Shown here: piece after piece, positions 1-12,999 of the stretch
Layout: each line of letters opens with the position of its first letter
Numbering within the stretch: the stretch's first letter is position 1
Origin: Erodium maritimum
Taxonomy: Eukaryota; Streptophyta; Magnoliopsida; Geraniales; Geraniaceae
Assembly: GCA_963921825.1 (NCBI GenBank)
Contig: OY997593.1
Location: 43,787,111-43,851,110 of the forward strand
Length of the DNA: 64,000 nucleotides
Direction: 5' to 3'
Notes under the pieces: generated by a model
Database searches by the model: none
What the model saw: the letters and a program-made list of their open reading frames with translations, nothing else
Told to the model about the DNA's origin: nothing
Made by a program: the position numbers and the translations under genes

Positions 1-2428
1 CAAAGTTCCAAGCTTTCTTTGCAAGTTCATGTTTGAGAGGGCCAGCAGTAGAAATAGCTAGATCCACAGGAGGTACTGAGTGTGATGCAGAGTTGGAGAC
101 TACCTCAGCTTCTTTCAATTTTGACCTTGTAGTGTAGGCATGAGGGGTTTTGGTGATACAGGGCTTGCCACTTTTCTTCTTCTTTTTTGGTTTGAGAATG
201 ATTTTTGGAGAGTGATTTTCTGCACTGAACCCTAATAAATCTGAGACTTCATTGACTTGGGATTGGAGGAGCAGTTGATCACAAAGATCATCTTCATGAA
301 GCAAGGTTGGTGGAGAAAAAATTATGTCTTTGCTGAGAATACAGTCCAGTCCTTGTAGTGTCAGACTCATTTAATGGAAGTATCTTTGGAATATCAGCTG
401 ATAGTAAGGGACTAGAATGTGCTTTTCCTCCCAATAAATGCTCCTCAGAAAAAGTCATCTCTTGGTTTATAATAGTCATATTAGTTTGAATAACTCCTGG
501 TGTAATGTCTTTATCCAAAGGTCCAACCAGCTCTGAAGATGGATTTGCAATTTTGAAGGCAGTGCTAATGTTGGGAACAGCTAAGGATGACTGCAAAATA
601 GGCGCCAAGTGAGGAGGTTCCTCTGAATTTTGAATTTCAGAGAAGTTGGTCATCTGAATTGGAACTTTAGCAATCAAGTTTGCATCAAAACTTCTTGGAT
701 TAGAAACAGAATGAATAATTCCTTCCAAGGAATCAGGAACCACCAAATTATCTAGAAGAGTATCAGAATTTATTGAGCAATTAATGTCCGAGGTAGCTAG
801 ACAATTCTGAGAAGGCAATAAGGATGTTTGATCCAACAGCATCTAATGCACCCTTTTCAGCAACTAAAGCATCCTTTTCAATGAACACTGGAGTAGGCAA
901 TAATGGAGGAGAGACAGGAAAGGAATTTTCATGTAGTGGAACGCTTGGGGGATCATCAGAACCAATAGTCCCAAATTCTTCAGAAGGAGAAGTAGCTATG
1001 TCCTCAACTCTTTGTTCCCCATCTGCAACTGCTCTTTGAGTCTCATCTGAAGTTTCACTTGTAGAAGATTCAGAAGTGGGGAGAGGAAAAGGTAGGAGGG
1101 CTGTTGAATCAATAGAATGTACCCAAACTTTATAGTCCTTTCTTCCAATAGTGATTGAGATCTGATCAGAAAAACTGTCAAGAATGAAGGAGTGAACCAG
1201 AACATAGGCAACATCAATATGAGTTCCTCTTGATGAGTTTGGGTGTGAATAAATAAAAACTCCATGATCTGCAACAGAAGCTTGAAAGGTTTCTTCACAC
1301 CAACTTTGATATGGGATCCCATGAATACTTATCCACCTAAACAAACCCCCTTTGTGGCATAGTTTCTCAAACCCAGGAAGGAAGGTTACCCAATCCTTAA
1401 ACCATAAACCTCCATCAAACCTCAGTTGTCTATCAAAGGATTCATTAGAGCAATGAATAAGGACAACTTTGTTCCCCAAGGACTTCATTTGTATCTCAGC
1501 TGCTTCTTGATGATAAGCAAATTCTTTCTCAATATTTTCTACACTGAGATTTATATGAGAGATAGCTAGATGAGCTCTTGTTAGGAAAGCTTCATTCTTG
1601 TTGACCAGTGAGCCTTTGTGGATGAAATCATCATAAGATAGATTGTGTTGGAATGGAACTGAAGATTGAACAGGTTTTTTATCCCAAGCCTTAGTTACAA
1701 AAAGCTTGTATCCATCCACCAACCTTCCATTGAACTCTGAAATTGCCTTTTGTCTATCAACATCAGAATGGAAATAGCTAAAGCCATACCAGTTTCCTTT
1801 TGCATTTGGCTTCACAGAGACTAAGGCCTTTTTAAAGCCAGAGGCTTTTCCACAAAGATTTTCAAGCCAGAGAGCATTAACTCTAGGAGGGATATTGCAA
1901 ATGAAGATTGCAAAAGGTTTGTGAGGTAGTGAGAGGTTTTTTGTCCCAAGAGATCTTTTCCTCATGTCAACTCGAAGCTTACCAGATTCAAAACCAGGAG
2001 GAGGGAATCCAAGAGAAGATGAATTTTCAGTTGTTGCTAATTGGTGTTGTCCATGTTGGGCAGAAACCACCACCGACCCAAGTCTTCTTGTTTGAGGGTT
2101 TTGAGAGTGAACAGAGTGAACAGTAGTCCCCATTTCTTCCTTGGAATGATCTTCCACCCTCATCAAACACAGGTGTTTGATCCGTATCTGAGCCAAGAGG
2201 TTGGAAGTACTTGTCGTAAAACATTTTCTGGCCATCTAGCCATTTGGTGCGACCTCCAGGTGAGTATTGTTGAGTTCTATCCGAAGATGAAACAGAGAGT
2301 GGCCTCATTTTCCTTCCTTTTCTTTTGATGCCTTTTTTAGATTGCCAGTAAACATGAGGAGCAAGGTTGAAACCACTTTGTTCCTGGACTGAGAGAGAAG
2401 CTCCTAGTACAGATGCTTGTCCTTCCAT
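1..2428 (-). pseudogene. LINE ORF1 (RRM plus DUF4283-like), frameshifted, runs off window start
   Basis: This is the nucleic-acid-binding ORF1 of a plant L1-type LINE, read from about 2428 down to position 1. It is open in successive frames (2428-2027, 2235-781, 842-294, then about 290-1), so at least two frameshifts, near 2150 and 830, break it. The middle segment has an RRM-like fold (RNP2-like FAIFICNIP, then GNWYGFSYF as RNP1). It is followed by a DUF4283-like stretch with FDGGLWFKDWVTFLPGF and WISIHGIPYQSW. The tail is serine-rich and then basic, with a run of lysines near 190-170, as is usual for LINE ORF1 C-termini. ORF2 would lie beyond the window start. Not expected to make protein. 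Confidence 0.8.
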
Positions 2429-3323
2429 CAGGACAACAATAAAAGCAGGGAGTAGAGGAAAATAAGTGAATAAACTCTTGCAGACCTTATAAGCAAGAAC
2501 ACTAACCTGGCGATAGAAGAGTTAATAGGGGGAGTCAATGATGGTTCGATGATCGCTAGTCATCCTGAACACTACATCAAAGGTGAAGAAGTGAAGTTGA
2601 AATCAGCATCGATCCGTAGATAACTGGAGTTGCCAAGTTCTGATAAGCTCAAGATTGAAATGCTGGTTATTGGTCAGGAATGAAGTTCATGCTATTCCCC
2701 TTGCTTCATCGCCCGCACAACTAACTCTTTAACCAACTATACATTCAAAGTTCAACTTCCTTTTTGAAATGTCGTTAAGAGGAACTCCTAAGTTCAGATA
2801 TGCGATTCAAAACAGACTATTTTTATGGGTCCATGAGCGCCTGATGGACTACGGTCGAGCAGGACAAACATCTGAAATCCTGGACAGTTATGTCCTACCC
2901 TGTAAGGTTACTGTTCTAAAGTAATACAATACCTCTCTACTCATTTAAAAAAAAACAATAGATCCACAAATTTAGGAAAGAAAAAACAAATTTAAGTGTG
3001 AATTATACCCCTAATAGACCTAAATCGGTCTCACCCACTACAAATCCTCTTAACCCATTATACATCTAGTTCTCTAAAGCATCGATCGATTCTTATAACA
3101 CTAAATATACTGCTTGTTCAACGGGTGGTATTGCGTTAGTGTGAATATGACTATCCTTTAAATGTTGGATATGCACTCCAACAATGTGGAAGAAAGAGAT
3201 GAGATGAGATCAACATATATCTTGTCCGTTGTATATAGAAGTTGATGATAGGTTCTTAGCAATGAATAATGCAATTTGATGACGAGTTTATACATAACGC
3301 AATTTGATGATGAGTTTATACAT
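2429..3323. other. Unassigned AT-rich stretch
   Basis: The first few hundred bases may be the 5' leader of the minus-strand LINE. The rest shows no coding frame. Just before the copia insertion there is a short tandem duplication of about 30 bp ending in a tttatacataacg-like phrase (about 3265-3325). The last five bases of the flank (3324-3328, AACGG) are the left target-site candidate of the copia element. Confidence 0.5.
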
Positions 3324-3328
3324 AACGG

Positions 3329-5016
3329 TGTTAGTCTTAGTACCCGTAGTTCAATCCTAAATGTCCAAATGTATATATCATCGTTAGCAATAAAATTAAA
3401 GCGGCTTTATATTACTTATGTGTTGGAGTAATATATCGATGTGTGCTCTGATCTATGCCCACCATGCGAATAGAACCATAGATCGAGATAGATCACACTC
3501 GATGGGTCCCTAGTCAACAAAGCTTCACTAGAAGCGACTAGTATGAAAGATGGCTCTTTATGGCTTACGTTCTGTTAGTCATTGGAATGGGATTCCGGAG
3601 TCTGATCATAGATATCATGTGGGACATGATATTGGACGACCCGCCCTGAATATGTGCCATAGATTAAGTCATGAACATATTCAGTGTTGTAGCTTGTCAT
3701 GTATCCTTAGACCAAGGAGTCTTTGTGATCGCTATGTAGTGAACAACTGAGTTTGACCTGAGCCTAACGTTGTCCGTAACAGGGCTTCCATAACGGCCAG
3801 GATTGGCTTGGGGATGGGCTACATGAGTGACACGAAAGACGGCTAAGGGATTTATCCCTCATACTAAGGTATGGGAAAGATATCGGTTCTCGGCCGCTTG
3901 ATCGAGAGTGACTGGAAGAATAGTATGGCCATGCACATGATACTGGGTATCATATCTTCAGTCATCTCACATATCAAGGAACGGTGATTGAGAATAATAA
4001 GGATGACGGCTCTATGCCTTATCTCAATCAGGATATCAGAGATAAAAGGATAATGACAGGGACGACGGAAAGGTTAGAATTGACAGGGTCGATTCGTTAT
4101 GTAGTGTCAGGCAATACTAAAGTCTCGTTAGTTGCCACTTAAATAGGATCAAGTAAAATGGGATTTTACGTTGATCTATTGACATGCATAAACCTAAGGG
4201 TCACACCGGAGGATGAAACTCATTGACACATTTATGGAGAATGGCCAAAAGGGAGTTGTCTCGGGACATGACCAAAACTGGGTTTTGGGTCATGTGCCCG
4301 TAAGTGAATAGGACTTTACGGATCGAGACAAGGCTTGGAGTCTTGGGATTGATTGCGTCGGATAATGTTGGACATTTCCGGTATGGAAGGCTTGGAGGCG
4401 ATGAGCGAATCACGGGACCTCGTTGGAAATGGCCACGGGCCATGTTCCAAGAGGCCCATGAAAGGCCCATGCAACCAAGGCCCATGGAACTAATTAATCA
4501 AGTCTTGATTAATTAGTACTAAGCAAGCAAGACAAGGATTAAGGTGTTGGTGATTCACCACCTAACCCAATCTTGTCTTGCCATACTTTGTCCTATTTAC
4601 ACCTTACTTGACACCATACTTGTCCCATGCCTTTAGTTGGACAAGTATGAGTTTTGTTATGTTGAAGTCATCTTTTTTCAACATAACAAACACTAGACAA
4701 GAATAGGAAACACATTTTCTCTCCCTCTTCCATGGCCATTTCGGGTTTGGCTAGTTTCCTCCTCCATTTTTGTGTTCTTGAGTCCTCAAAGAGAAGAACT
4801 ACGTGGCTTTGATTCCCATGTGGATACGTAGGCGTCTTGGAGACTCAAGCCAATCATTCGTTAACCGGTGTTCTTGTTTTGGTAAGAACTAGTGCTGAAT
4901 TTTTCTCTTGTTAATCCATTCTTTGTTAGTTGTTTCATGGTTTTAATTGTCTCTTGGTTTTCATTGATTTTCCGCTGCGAGTTGGTTCATCTCCAACCCT
5001 ACCTCGAGACCCAACA
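3329..5016 (+). repeat. Copia 5' LTR
   Basis: 1688 bp, TGTTAG...CCAACA. It carries a near-perfect palindrome at 4490-4516 and a larger inverted repeat at 4527-4581. The same LTR recurs at 10102-11789 (+), 43486-45161 (-, solo) and as an 83-bp 3' end at 16905-16987. A 66-codon plus ORF (3550-3750) and a 94-codon minus ORF (4201-4485) are kept between copies. They look like passenger frames of a conserved LTR rather than genes. Confidence 0.9.
4490..4581. repeat. Palindrome and stem-loop in copia LTR
   Basis: Two 13-bp arms (CTAATTAATCAAG and its reverse complement) are separated by one base at 4490-4516. Next, GCAAGACAAG (4527-4536) pairs with CTTGTCTTGC (4572-4581) around a second GGTG/CACC hairpin. 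The palindrome is repeated at 11263-11289 and 43974-44000. Confidence 0.85.
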
Positions 5017-5017
5017 G

Positions 5018-5029
5018 TGGTATCAGAGC
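5018..5029 (+). other. Primer binding site, initiator tRNA-Met
   Basis: TGGTATCAGAGC starts one base after the LTR end. It is the standard plant complement to the 3' end of initiator tRNA-Met and primes minus-strand DNA synthesis. Confidence 0.92.
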
Positions 5030-6572
5030 CGTGCTACCTTCGGGATTCACAAGACGGTGTTCAAAGTTTCGGTTTTGCTTGAAAGTTTCGTTTTTGGCAT
5101 GTTATTTTGCTAAATTGTTTGATAACATGTTTTAAATTATTGTTTATGGATTTAATGCATGTAAAATGAATTTTTGAAAATTATTTCAAATCTGGAAATT
5201 TTGAAAAAAATTTGATTTTTCGGGTCTCGGGAGCGGGACTCTCGGGGAGCCGAAACCGGGACCGAACGGGGCTCCATTGGACGGAGCTAGGCCAAGCATG
5301 ACCATTGGATGGTTGATATGCCAAGGTTAAACCGTTTTGTTAGTTATGACGAGTTTGGAACCGTCATGACGAACTCGAAGATCAAATGTTCAAAAGTTTC
5401 ATTTTTGAACGGTTTCGATAAACCGAGCATCAAAAAATTTCGAAACTTGGCTATTAATTAAAACCGGAAAATCACATGATGTTTGATAACATGCTTGTTT
5501 GATAACACGATGTGTGATGTGATGTTGGCATGGTGTACATAATAGCCCCGAGCTCGATTTAATTATTTATCGCTTTTCACGGCCTGCGAGCCGTTAGAGT
5601 TAGCGTGTAATTATTCTTTCAAGGTGTGGTCGTCGAACCACTTGTTTGTAATATTTATTTATTCCCGACCTGCGAGTGGTGTATTAAATTGTAATATTTT
5701 ACTCAAGACGAAGAAAGGGCGAAAAGGTCATTTGGTGGCTTTTCGGGTGTTGGCATCGGCTTGGAGTCGGTGGAGCTCAAGAAGCTAGTGGGAGTTAGTT
5801 TAGGGGGCTATTATGTGCACATTTATCGCTTTATGCTTGGTTTAGTTTATGCATGATTAATTCTATGTGTTTTAGAATTGCATGCTTAACTTTATTTACC
5901 GAGCATATCACCTCACATGCAAAGATAAAATTGGACTTTTAATCCTTGTGTGTGAACCCTTAGAACCGTCATTGCATTGGATGTAGTTGACGGGCTCAAA
6001 GGAAGAATTACATTGGATGTAATTTGAGGCATCATTGCATTTGGAATGTAGTTGATGTGCTCATCGCATCTAGGATGTGCCAAAGTTTTGAACACAACTG
6101 GACAAGTAAAAGCGGGTCATGTCCGATACCTCCCAATCATCAACACCTTACTACCTCCCCGTCCTATGGTTGTCGTGTGCATTAGCGGAGCATCCATGGG
6201 GAAGCGGGGTGGTAGGTTTGGACGACATATGTGGGTGTCGTGCGCATTAGCGGAGCACCTACATAGTGACGAGCCATAGTTGAAAATTGGTGGACCCGAC
6301 TACGATTCTCGGCCTGAGGTTGAGCTAGGGTAACAGATAGGGTAAGTCGTGTACATAAGTACATACCCTAGCCAAGAGTCACATTGGATGTGATTGGATG
6401 GAGTCCTACCTACATAGCTCGATTAAGTGGTGAGCATTAGTTCAGCTTAATCGAGTGAATCAAGGATCTTGGTTTCAGATTCTAAAGGTTTAGAATTGAT
6501 TGTTGGTGTTTAAGCTTGATCTTCATAAAATTTATTCAGTTCACTGATTGAATTTTATCTGTTGTAGATCAA
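5030..6572 (+). other. Copia untranslated leader
   Basis: About 1.5 kb lies between the primer site and the first gag methionine, with no sustained reading frame. Phrases built around 'cattggatgtagttga' recur near 5975-6060, suggesting small internal duplications. Long leaders are common in large plant copia elements. Confidence 0.6.
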
Positions 6573-7120
6573 ATGGCAAATTCAGCGAACATTAATAGTT
6601 TGTCATTAAAAACCATTCTTGACAGGGTCAAGCTAAATGGGACAAACTATTTGGACTGGTACAGAATTTTGAGGATAGTCCTCAAGTCTGAACGCAAAGA
6701 ATATGTCCTTGACAAGGCTGTCTCTAAGACCATATCAGAGTTACATGAAGTGTCATCAGCTGCTGAGAAGAATATCTCAGGGATCTGGGATCCAAGGATA
6801 TTCTGATGGTCAACAAGGGAATTGGAAGTGGCAAGGGTTGGGCCCATGCGCACTTGGCAGGAAAGATGAGACACCTGAGAATGTCTGCTTCTACTGCCAA
6901 CAGCCTGGTCATTGGAACCGGGATTACAGGAAGTTCACGGCTGATCTGAAGAAGGGCTGTGGGACTACGCCTTCATCAAATAGCCTGGATGATCTGAAGA
7001 AGGGCAGTAGGACTGCGCCTTCATCAGGAAACATGGATGATCTAAGGAAGGGCGGTGGGATCGTGCCTTCATTCGGTATTAACTCTATAGAGCTACATCT
7101 CTCTACTTCCAAAGATTCAT
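6573..7120 (+). pseudogene. Copia gag remnant
   Basis: It starts at the methionine of MANSANINSLSLK. It shows the copia gag N-terminus (LNGTNYLDWYRILRIVLKSE), but the reading frame closes after about 77 codons. The central gag domain is missing: the frame jumps almost at once to a glycine and tryptophan-rich linker and a zinc knuckle near 6888-6930. The knuckle reads CFYCQQPGHWNRDY, so the final cysteine of the CCHC set is replaced by tyrosine. Three degenerate copies of a roughly 57-bp unit (DDLKKGxxTxPSS) follow at about 6940-7075. An internal deletion plus a frameshift explains the structure. No functional capsid is expected. Confidence 0.8.
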
Positions 7121-10085
7121 GGGTATTAGATACCATGACTGAATCTCACACATGCACTAATATATGGTGGCTGAAAGTAGGAGAGATTTGGAAAGCACGA
7201 AATGGACCTCAGAGTTGTGGCAACTGCTGTAGGATCCATGAGTCTTGCTTTGCCAAGAGGCCTTGTCTTAGTATTGTATAATGTATATTGCATACCTACT
7301 TTTAGTAGGAATATTATATCTGTATCCGTGTTTGACAAGGAAGGATATAATGTTAATATTGGAAATGGAGTTTTCAATGTTCTATGCAATGATATGTTTT
7401 ATACCAGTACTGACATGGTTGGAGGATTGTACATATTAGATATGGGTAACAATGCCTCAAGTTCTATATATTCCGTTAATACCAAGAGGTCTAAATCCAA
7501 CGATTTAAACCTAACTCTGTTATGGTACTGTCATTTGGGTCGCATAAACAAGAAGCGCCTATCAGCACTTCAGAAGTGCGGGCTTTCAGGTTCATTCGAA
7601 TTCCATTCGATCGATAGGTGAAAGGTTTGTTTGATGGGCAAAATGACTAAAGTGCCCTTTATCGATCGCGATGAAAGGGCGGGTGAATTATTGGGGCTGA
7701 TACACTCGAATGTGTGTAGACCAATAAGTTCACTTGCCAGGAGGGGTTTTAGCTACTTTATCACATTTACTGATGATTACAGTAAATATGGTTATGTCTA
7801 TTCGGTGAGACATAAGTCTGAAGCTTTTGATAAATTCAAAGAGTTTAAGACTATAGTAGAAAACCAGCTCGACAAAGGTATTAAGGCACTTCGATTGGAT
7901 CGAGGTGGAAAATACTTGACCATAGAGTTATTAGATCATCTAAAAGAGAATGGGATCCTTTTGGAATGGACTCCTCCTAGGTCACTGTAGTTGAAAGGTG
8001 TAGCCAAACGGAGAAATCGGACATTGTTAGACAATGGTCTGTTCCATGATTAGTTGGACTGATCTCCCAATCTCTTTTAGGGGTTTTGCTCTAGAGACGA
8101 CCGCATTCATAGTGAATCGGGCTTCGACGAATGGTGTGGAAGGGACACCATTTTAAAAATGGTACGGGATGATGCCCGTTTTATCCTTCCTAATGATTTG
8201 TGGTTGCGAGGCTTATGTGAAACATTTGGTTTCGACTAAGCTCGAACCAATATCTGAGATATGCACCTTCGTGTGGTATCCCAAAGCAACAAGGGGATAC
8301 TATTTCTACAATCCCAGTGAGAACATGGTGTTCGTCGCTTGGGGTGGGGTCTTTATGGAAAAGAAGTTTTGTTTCCAAAGACGTCATTGGGAGGACTGTG
8401 CATCTCGAAGAAATTCAGGATGGTACAGATCTGTCTAAACCAATTGGCAACCCAGTAGAAAGGAGCCAGAGATTGTCGTAGAGTAAGAACCAATTCCTGT
8501 TACAATTCCGGAAGGTCCAAGGCGATTTGAAAGGATCAATCTTCAACCTCCAAGATATGGTATCCGGAGGTGACAATGAAGTCATGGTGGATCACGATGA
8601 TCCACCCACCTTTCAGGAAGTCGTGGATGGGCCCAACTCCGAGTTATGGCTGGGAGCCATGAGGGAGGAAATGCAATCCATGTCGGACAACCGAGTCTGG
8701 GAACCGGTTGATCCTATCAATGGTGTGAGGACCATAGAATGCAAATGGATCTTCAAGGTGAAGATGGACATGGACGGCAACCCTCTGACCTACAAAGCTC
8801 AACTGGTGGCGAAAGGTTATAGGCAGATCCAATGGATTGACTATGAGGAAACCTTCTCCTTAGTGGCTATGGTCAAAATCGATCCAAATTCTTCTTGACA
8901 TAACTGCGTATCATAATTACGAGATATGGCAAGTGGATGTCAAAACCGCTTTCCTAAATGGAAATTTGACTGAGTACGTTTGTATGTCTCGGCCCAAAGG
9001 TTTTGACGATCCGAAGAATAAAGGAAAGATTTATAAGTTGTTGAAATCCATTTATGGATTGAAACGAACTTCTCGGAGTTGGATCCTTCGTTTTGATGAA
9101 GCTGTAATTGGATTTGGCTTAATCAAGAACGAGGATGAATCTTGCGTTTATAAGAAGGCTAGTGGGAGCAATATTACCTTTCTGGTTCTCATTGAAAACG
9201 ACATCCCAACCTTGCACGAGACTAAAGCTTGGTTGAGGAAGTGTTTTTCAACAAAGGACTTAGGTGATGCTTCTCATATCTTAAGGATTAAGATATGTAG
9301 AGATCGCACCAAGAGGGTCTTGGATTTAAGTCAGGGAACCTATGTGAACAAGGCATTGAGTAGGTTCTTAATGCTCGATTCAAAGAAAGGACTCTTACCC
9401 ACTAGTCATGGCATTCATCTCAGCAAGACTCAGTGTCCTAAGACACCTGATGAGCTGAAAAGAATGATGAGAATCCTATGCGCCTGGGGGCAGGATCGAT
9501 CATATATGCCATGACATGTATGAGACCAGACGTCTCGTAAGCCTTATGTTGTATCAGTAGACATCATTCTAACCCGGGGGAAAGATGATGCTGAACTAGT
9601 CGTCGAAGGATGAGTAGACGCTAGTTTTCCAAGACAAATCCAGATGACTTTGGAAGTCAATCAGGATATGTGTTTACGCTGAATGGCAGAGCTTTAGCTG
9701 GGAGAGCGTAAAGCAAGATATCATTGCCGAATCTACGACAGAGGCCAAGTACATGGATGCTGCAGAGGCAGCTAAGGAGGCTATGTGGATTTGGAAATTC
9801 ATGGCAGGGCTGGGTGTAATTAAAAACCCATCCAGCCCGGTGAATCCATCTTGCGACAACACAAGGGCCATTGCGCAAGCTAAAAGCCTAGATCGTATAA
9901 CAAATCCAAACATGTACTGCGGCGTATCCACCTCATCAGATAAATACTGAACTGAGGTGAAGTGAAGATAACCGATATTGCAACAGATGATAACATAGCC
10001 AACCCTTTGACTAAGGCAGTGTCGCTGCCTGAACATGTTAGACATGTAAAGTCGATGGGGACATATTGGAGTTTAGATTGGAACT
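7118..10085 (+). pseudogene. Copia pol remnant (PR, IN, RT, RNase H)
   Basis: Protease: SWVLDTM near 7118-7137, where the active-site DTG has become DTM. Pre-integrase zinc region near 7525-7600 (LWYCHLGRINKKRLSALQKCG). Integrase 7631-8030: DVxxP-type start, FTDDYSKYGYVY and LRLDRGG are present, but an in-frame stop lies near 7988. The catalytic Glu of the final motif is Lys (AAA at 8006-8008). RT about 8580-9510: KWIFKVKMDMDG, then DVKTAFLNGNL at 8937, but the YVDD box reads IEND (9191-9202). RNase H about 9655-9960 is frameshifted. All core enzymes are therefore dead, although the domain order is textbook copia. Confidence 0.87.
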
Positions 10086-10101
10086 AGGGCAAGTGGGAGA
10101 T
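10086..10101 (+). other. Copia polypurine tract
   Basis: The purine-rich phrase agggcaagtgggaga immediately precedes the 3' LTR and is the plus-strand priming site. Confidence 0.8.
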
Positions 10102-11789
10102 TGTTAGTCTTAGTGCCCGTAGTTCAATCCTAAATGTCCAAATGTATAAATCATCGTTAGCAATAAAATTAAAGCGGCTTTATATTACTTATGTGTTGGA
10201 GTAATGTATCGATGTGTGCTCTGATCTATGCCCACCATGCGAATAGAACCATAGATCGAGATAGATCACACTCGATGGGTCCCTAGTCAACAAAGCTTCA
10301 CTAGAAGCGACTAGTATGAAATATGGCTCTTTATGGCTTACGTTCTGTTAGTCATTGGAATGGGATTCCGGAGTCTGATCATAGATATCATGTGGGACAT
10401 GATATTGGACGACCCGCCCTGAATATGTGCCATAGATTAAGTCATGAACATATTCAGTGTTGTAGCTTGTCATGTATCCTTAGACCAATGAGTCTTTGTG
10501 ATCGCTATGTAGTCAACAACTGAGTTTGACCTGAGCCTAACGTTGTCCGTAACAGGGCTTCCATAACGGCCAGGATTGGCTTGGGGACGGGCTACATGAG
10601 TGACACGAAAGACGGTTAAGGGATTTATCCCTCATACTAAGGTATGGGAAATATATCGGTTCTCGGCCACTTGATCGAGAGTGACTGGAAGAATAGCATG
10701 GCCATGCACATGATACTGGGTATCATATCTTTAGTCATCTCACATATCAAGGAACGGTGATTGAGAATAATAAGGATGACGGCTCTATGCCTTATCTCAA
10801 TCAGGATATCGGAGATAAAAGGATAATGACAGGGACGACGGAAAGGTTAGAATCGACAGGGTCGATTCGTTATGTAGTGTCAGGCAATACTAAAGTCTCG
10901 TTAGTTGCCACTTAAATAGGATCAAGTAAAATGGGATTTTACGTTGATCTATTGACATGCATAAACCTAAGGGTCACACCGGAGGATGAAACTCATTGAC
11001 ACATTTATGGAGAATGGCCAAAAGGGAGTTGTCTCGGGACATGACCAAAACTGGGTTTTGGGTCATGTGCCCGTACGTGAATAGGACTTTACGGATCGAG
11101 ACAAGGCTTGGAGTCTTGGGATTGATCGCGTCGGATAATGTTGGACATTTCCGGTATGGAAGGCTTGGAGGCGATGAGCGAATCACGGGACCTCGTTAGA
11201 AATGGCCACGGGCCATGTTCCAAGAGGCCCATGAAAGGCCCATGCAACCAAGGCCCATGGAACTAATTAATCAAGTCTTGATTAATTAGTACTAAGTAAG
11301 CAAGACAAGGATTAAGGTGTTGGTGATTCACCACCTAACCCAATCTTGTCTTGCCATACTTTGTCCTATTTACACCTTACTTGACACCATACTTGTCCCA
11401 TGCCTTTAGTTGGACAAGTATGGGTTTTGTTATGTTTAAGTCATCTTTTTTCAACATAACAAACACAAGACAAGAATAGGAAACACATTTTCTCTCCCTC
11501 TTCCATGGCCATTTCGGGTTTGGCTAGTTTCCACCTCCATGTTTGTGTTCTTGAGTCCTCAAAGAGAAGAACTACGTGGCTTTGATTCCCATGTGGATAC
11601 GTAGGCGTCTTGGAGACTAAAGCCAATCATTCGTTAACCGGTGTTCTTTTTTTGGTAAGAACTAGTGCTGAATTTTTCTCTTGTGAATCCATTCTTTGTT
11701 AGTTGTTTCATGGTTTTAATCGCCTCTTGGTTTTCATTGATTTTCCGCTGCGAGTTGATTCATCTCCAACCCTACCTCGAGACCCAACA
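10102..11789 (+). repeat. Copia second LTR
   Basis: Same length (1688 bp) and same ends as the first LTR, with scattered single-base differences seen by eye. The two bases after it (gt) are the same as those after the first LTR before the primer site, and then the sequence diverges. This hints that it could be the middle LTR of a former tandem array. Confidence 0.88.
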
Positions 11790-12980
11790 GTACACCCATG
11801 GGAGGATTTAAATGGGTATATGGTATGGTATGTCATGGCATACCCTTGTATATGAAAGTTACATATATTCGTAGATTTTTAGTTACCTTTGATTAGATAT
11901 CTTACAAGCCTAAATTGGAGTTCGTATGAAAAAGTTATGGTCATTTTAAGATTCCGTGTTGCATATAGTTTGCACCTAATTTTCACGTTAGTATAGTTTC
12001 CATTAATTTTCATCCCATATTTAAAAAATGGAAGATGGTACACTGTAAGTTATAACCCTGTATATGTCCATACTATTCCATGTGAACTTTCTACCAACCG
12101 AGACCACAATGATAACATTCACGGAGACTAATGTGGTGGCACTAGAGAACAAGTTGTTCTCCCAATCATGATCTCTGATGCCACAGGCAAGCGAGAGTGA
12201 TACCCAACCAAGCATAGCGTAGACGTTGAGGTCCTTGGAAGCTTCCCACATGAATTAGAAGAAACCCTTTGTAGAATGCTTTTAGGTGTTTTAACCAAAA
12301 CCCTTTGTAGCATGGACACTTGTAATTTTTGGCTTGTTCTTGTGTATGGACCCTATAGGCTCATATAATTTCGGTAGTGGGCCCGAAGTCCTATTTCCTC
12401 CACAAGTCACAATTAGACTCTAGCAAGACATTATTATCACTTGAGTTATATGCATATCGACAAATTAACTTCACCTTTTTGTTAATATCTTAATCCTTTT
12501 GTTTTTTCATATCGAGAGTAAATATAAGGCATAAAATCATCATCTTTATTCTATACAATCATCAATTTGTTGACTTCAAGCAGACTTCGAGTGATAACTT
12601 TTTATCGATTACCATGATCATGTATTTCTACAGTCCAACTCATCAAGGGACCTAAAGATGCCTAACTCATGTTACCATGAAGGACAAGTTCCTTCTTGAT
12701 CACTCACACTTATCATGTGGATGATTTCTTACCCAACAAAAAAATTTGTTGTTATTCGATTAAAATCAATGTTAGATTATGTTAAGATATAAAACAACTA
12801 TATAAGAATCCATGATGACTTCAAGGTAAAAAGACTTAGGTCATATCACTATACCAAGAAATACTTATGATAAGTTCTATGTATTCTCAAGACGAGTCAT
12901 CCAATACTGTTTTCCTACACAATACCTATGGTTTGATTTTGTGTCTCATATGCATGATCAGTAAAACATGATCATCAATT
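11790..12980. other. Unassigned AT-rich stretch
   Basis: No credible gene and no recognisable transposon domain. Short minus-strand frames near 12020-12320 have no family resemblance I can name. Confidence 0.5.
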
Positions 12981-12999
12981 AAAGTTGGGCTTGTATTGA

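Larger units (their letters stand above)
3329..11789 (+). mobile_element. Ty1/copia LTR retrotransposon, defective
   Basis: The element has two 1688-bp LTRs (3329-5016 and 10102-11789), each running from TGTTAG to CCAACA. An initiator tRNA-Met primer site follows the first LTR and a purine tract precedes the second. Internal protein order is gag, protease, integrase, reverse transcriptase, RNase H, which defines copia. Every catalytic centre I can find is damaged (see the gag and pol entries). The left flank ends in AACGG, but the five bases after 11789 (GTACA) do not match it. The matching AACGG instead lies after a detached LTR end at 16987. Confidence 0.9.

Noticed and set aside
2820-2930. 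Possible tRNA-like fold near the start of the window
   Set aside because: No A-box and B-box pair or cloverleaf could be drawn.
4201-4485. 94-codon antisense ORF kept in several copia LTR copies (also 44005-44289)
   Set aside because: It has no start context or domain, is truncated in the third copy, and is explained by overall LTR similarity.
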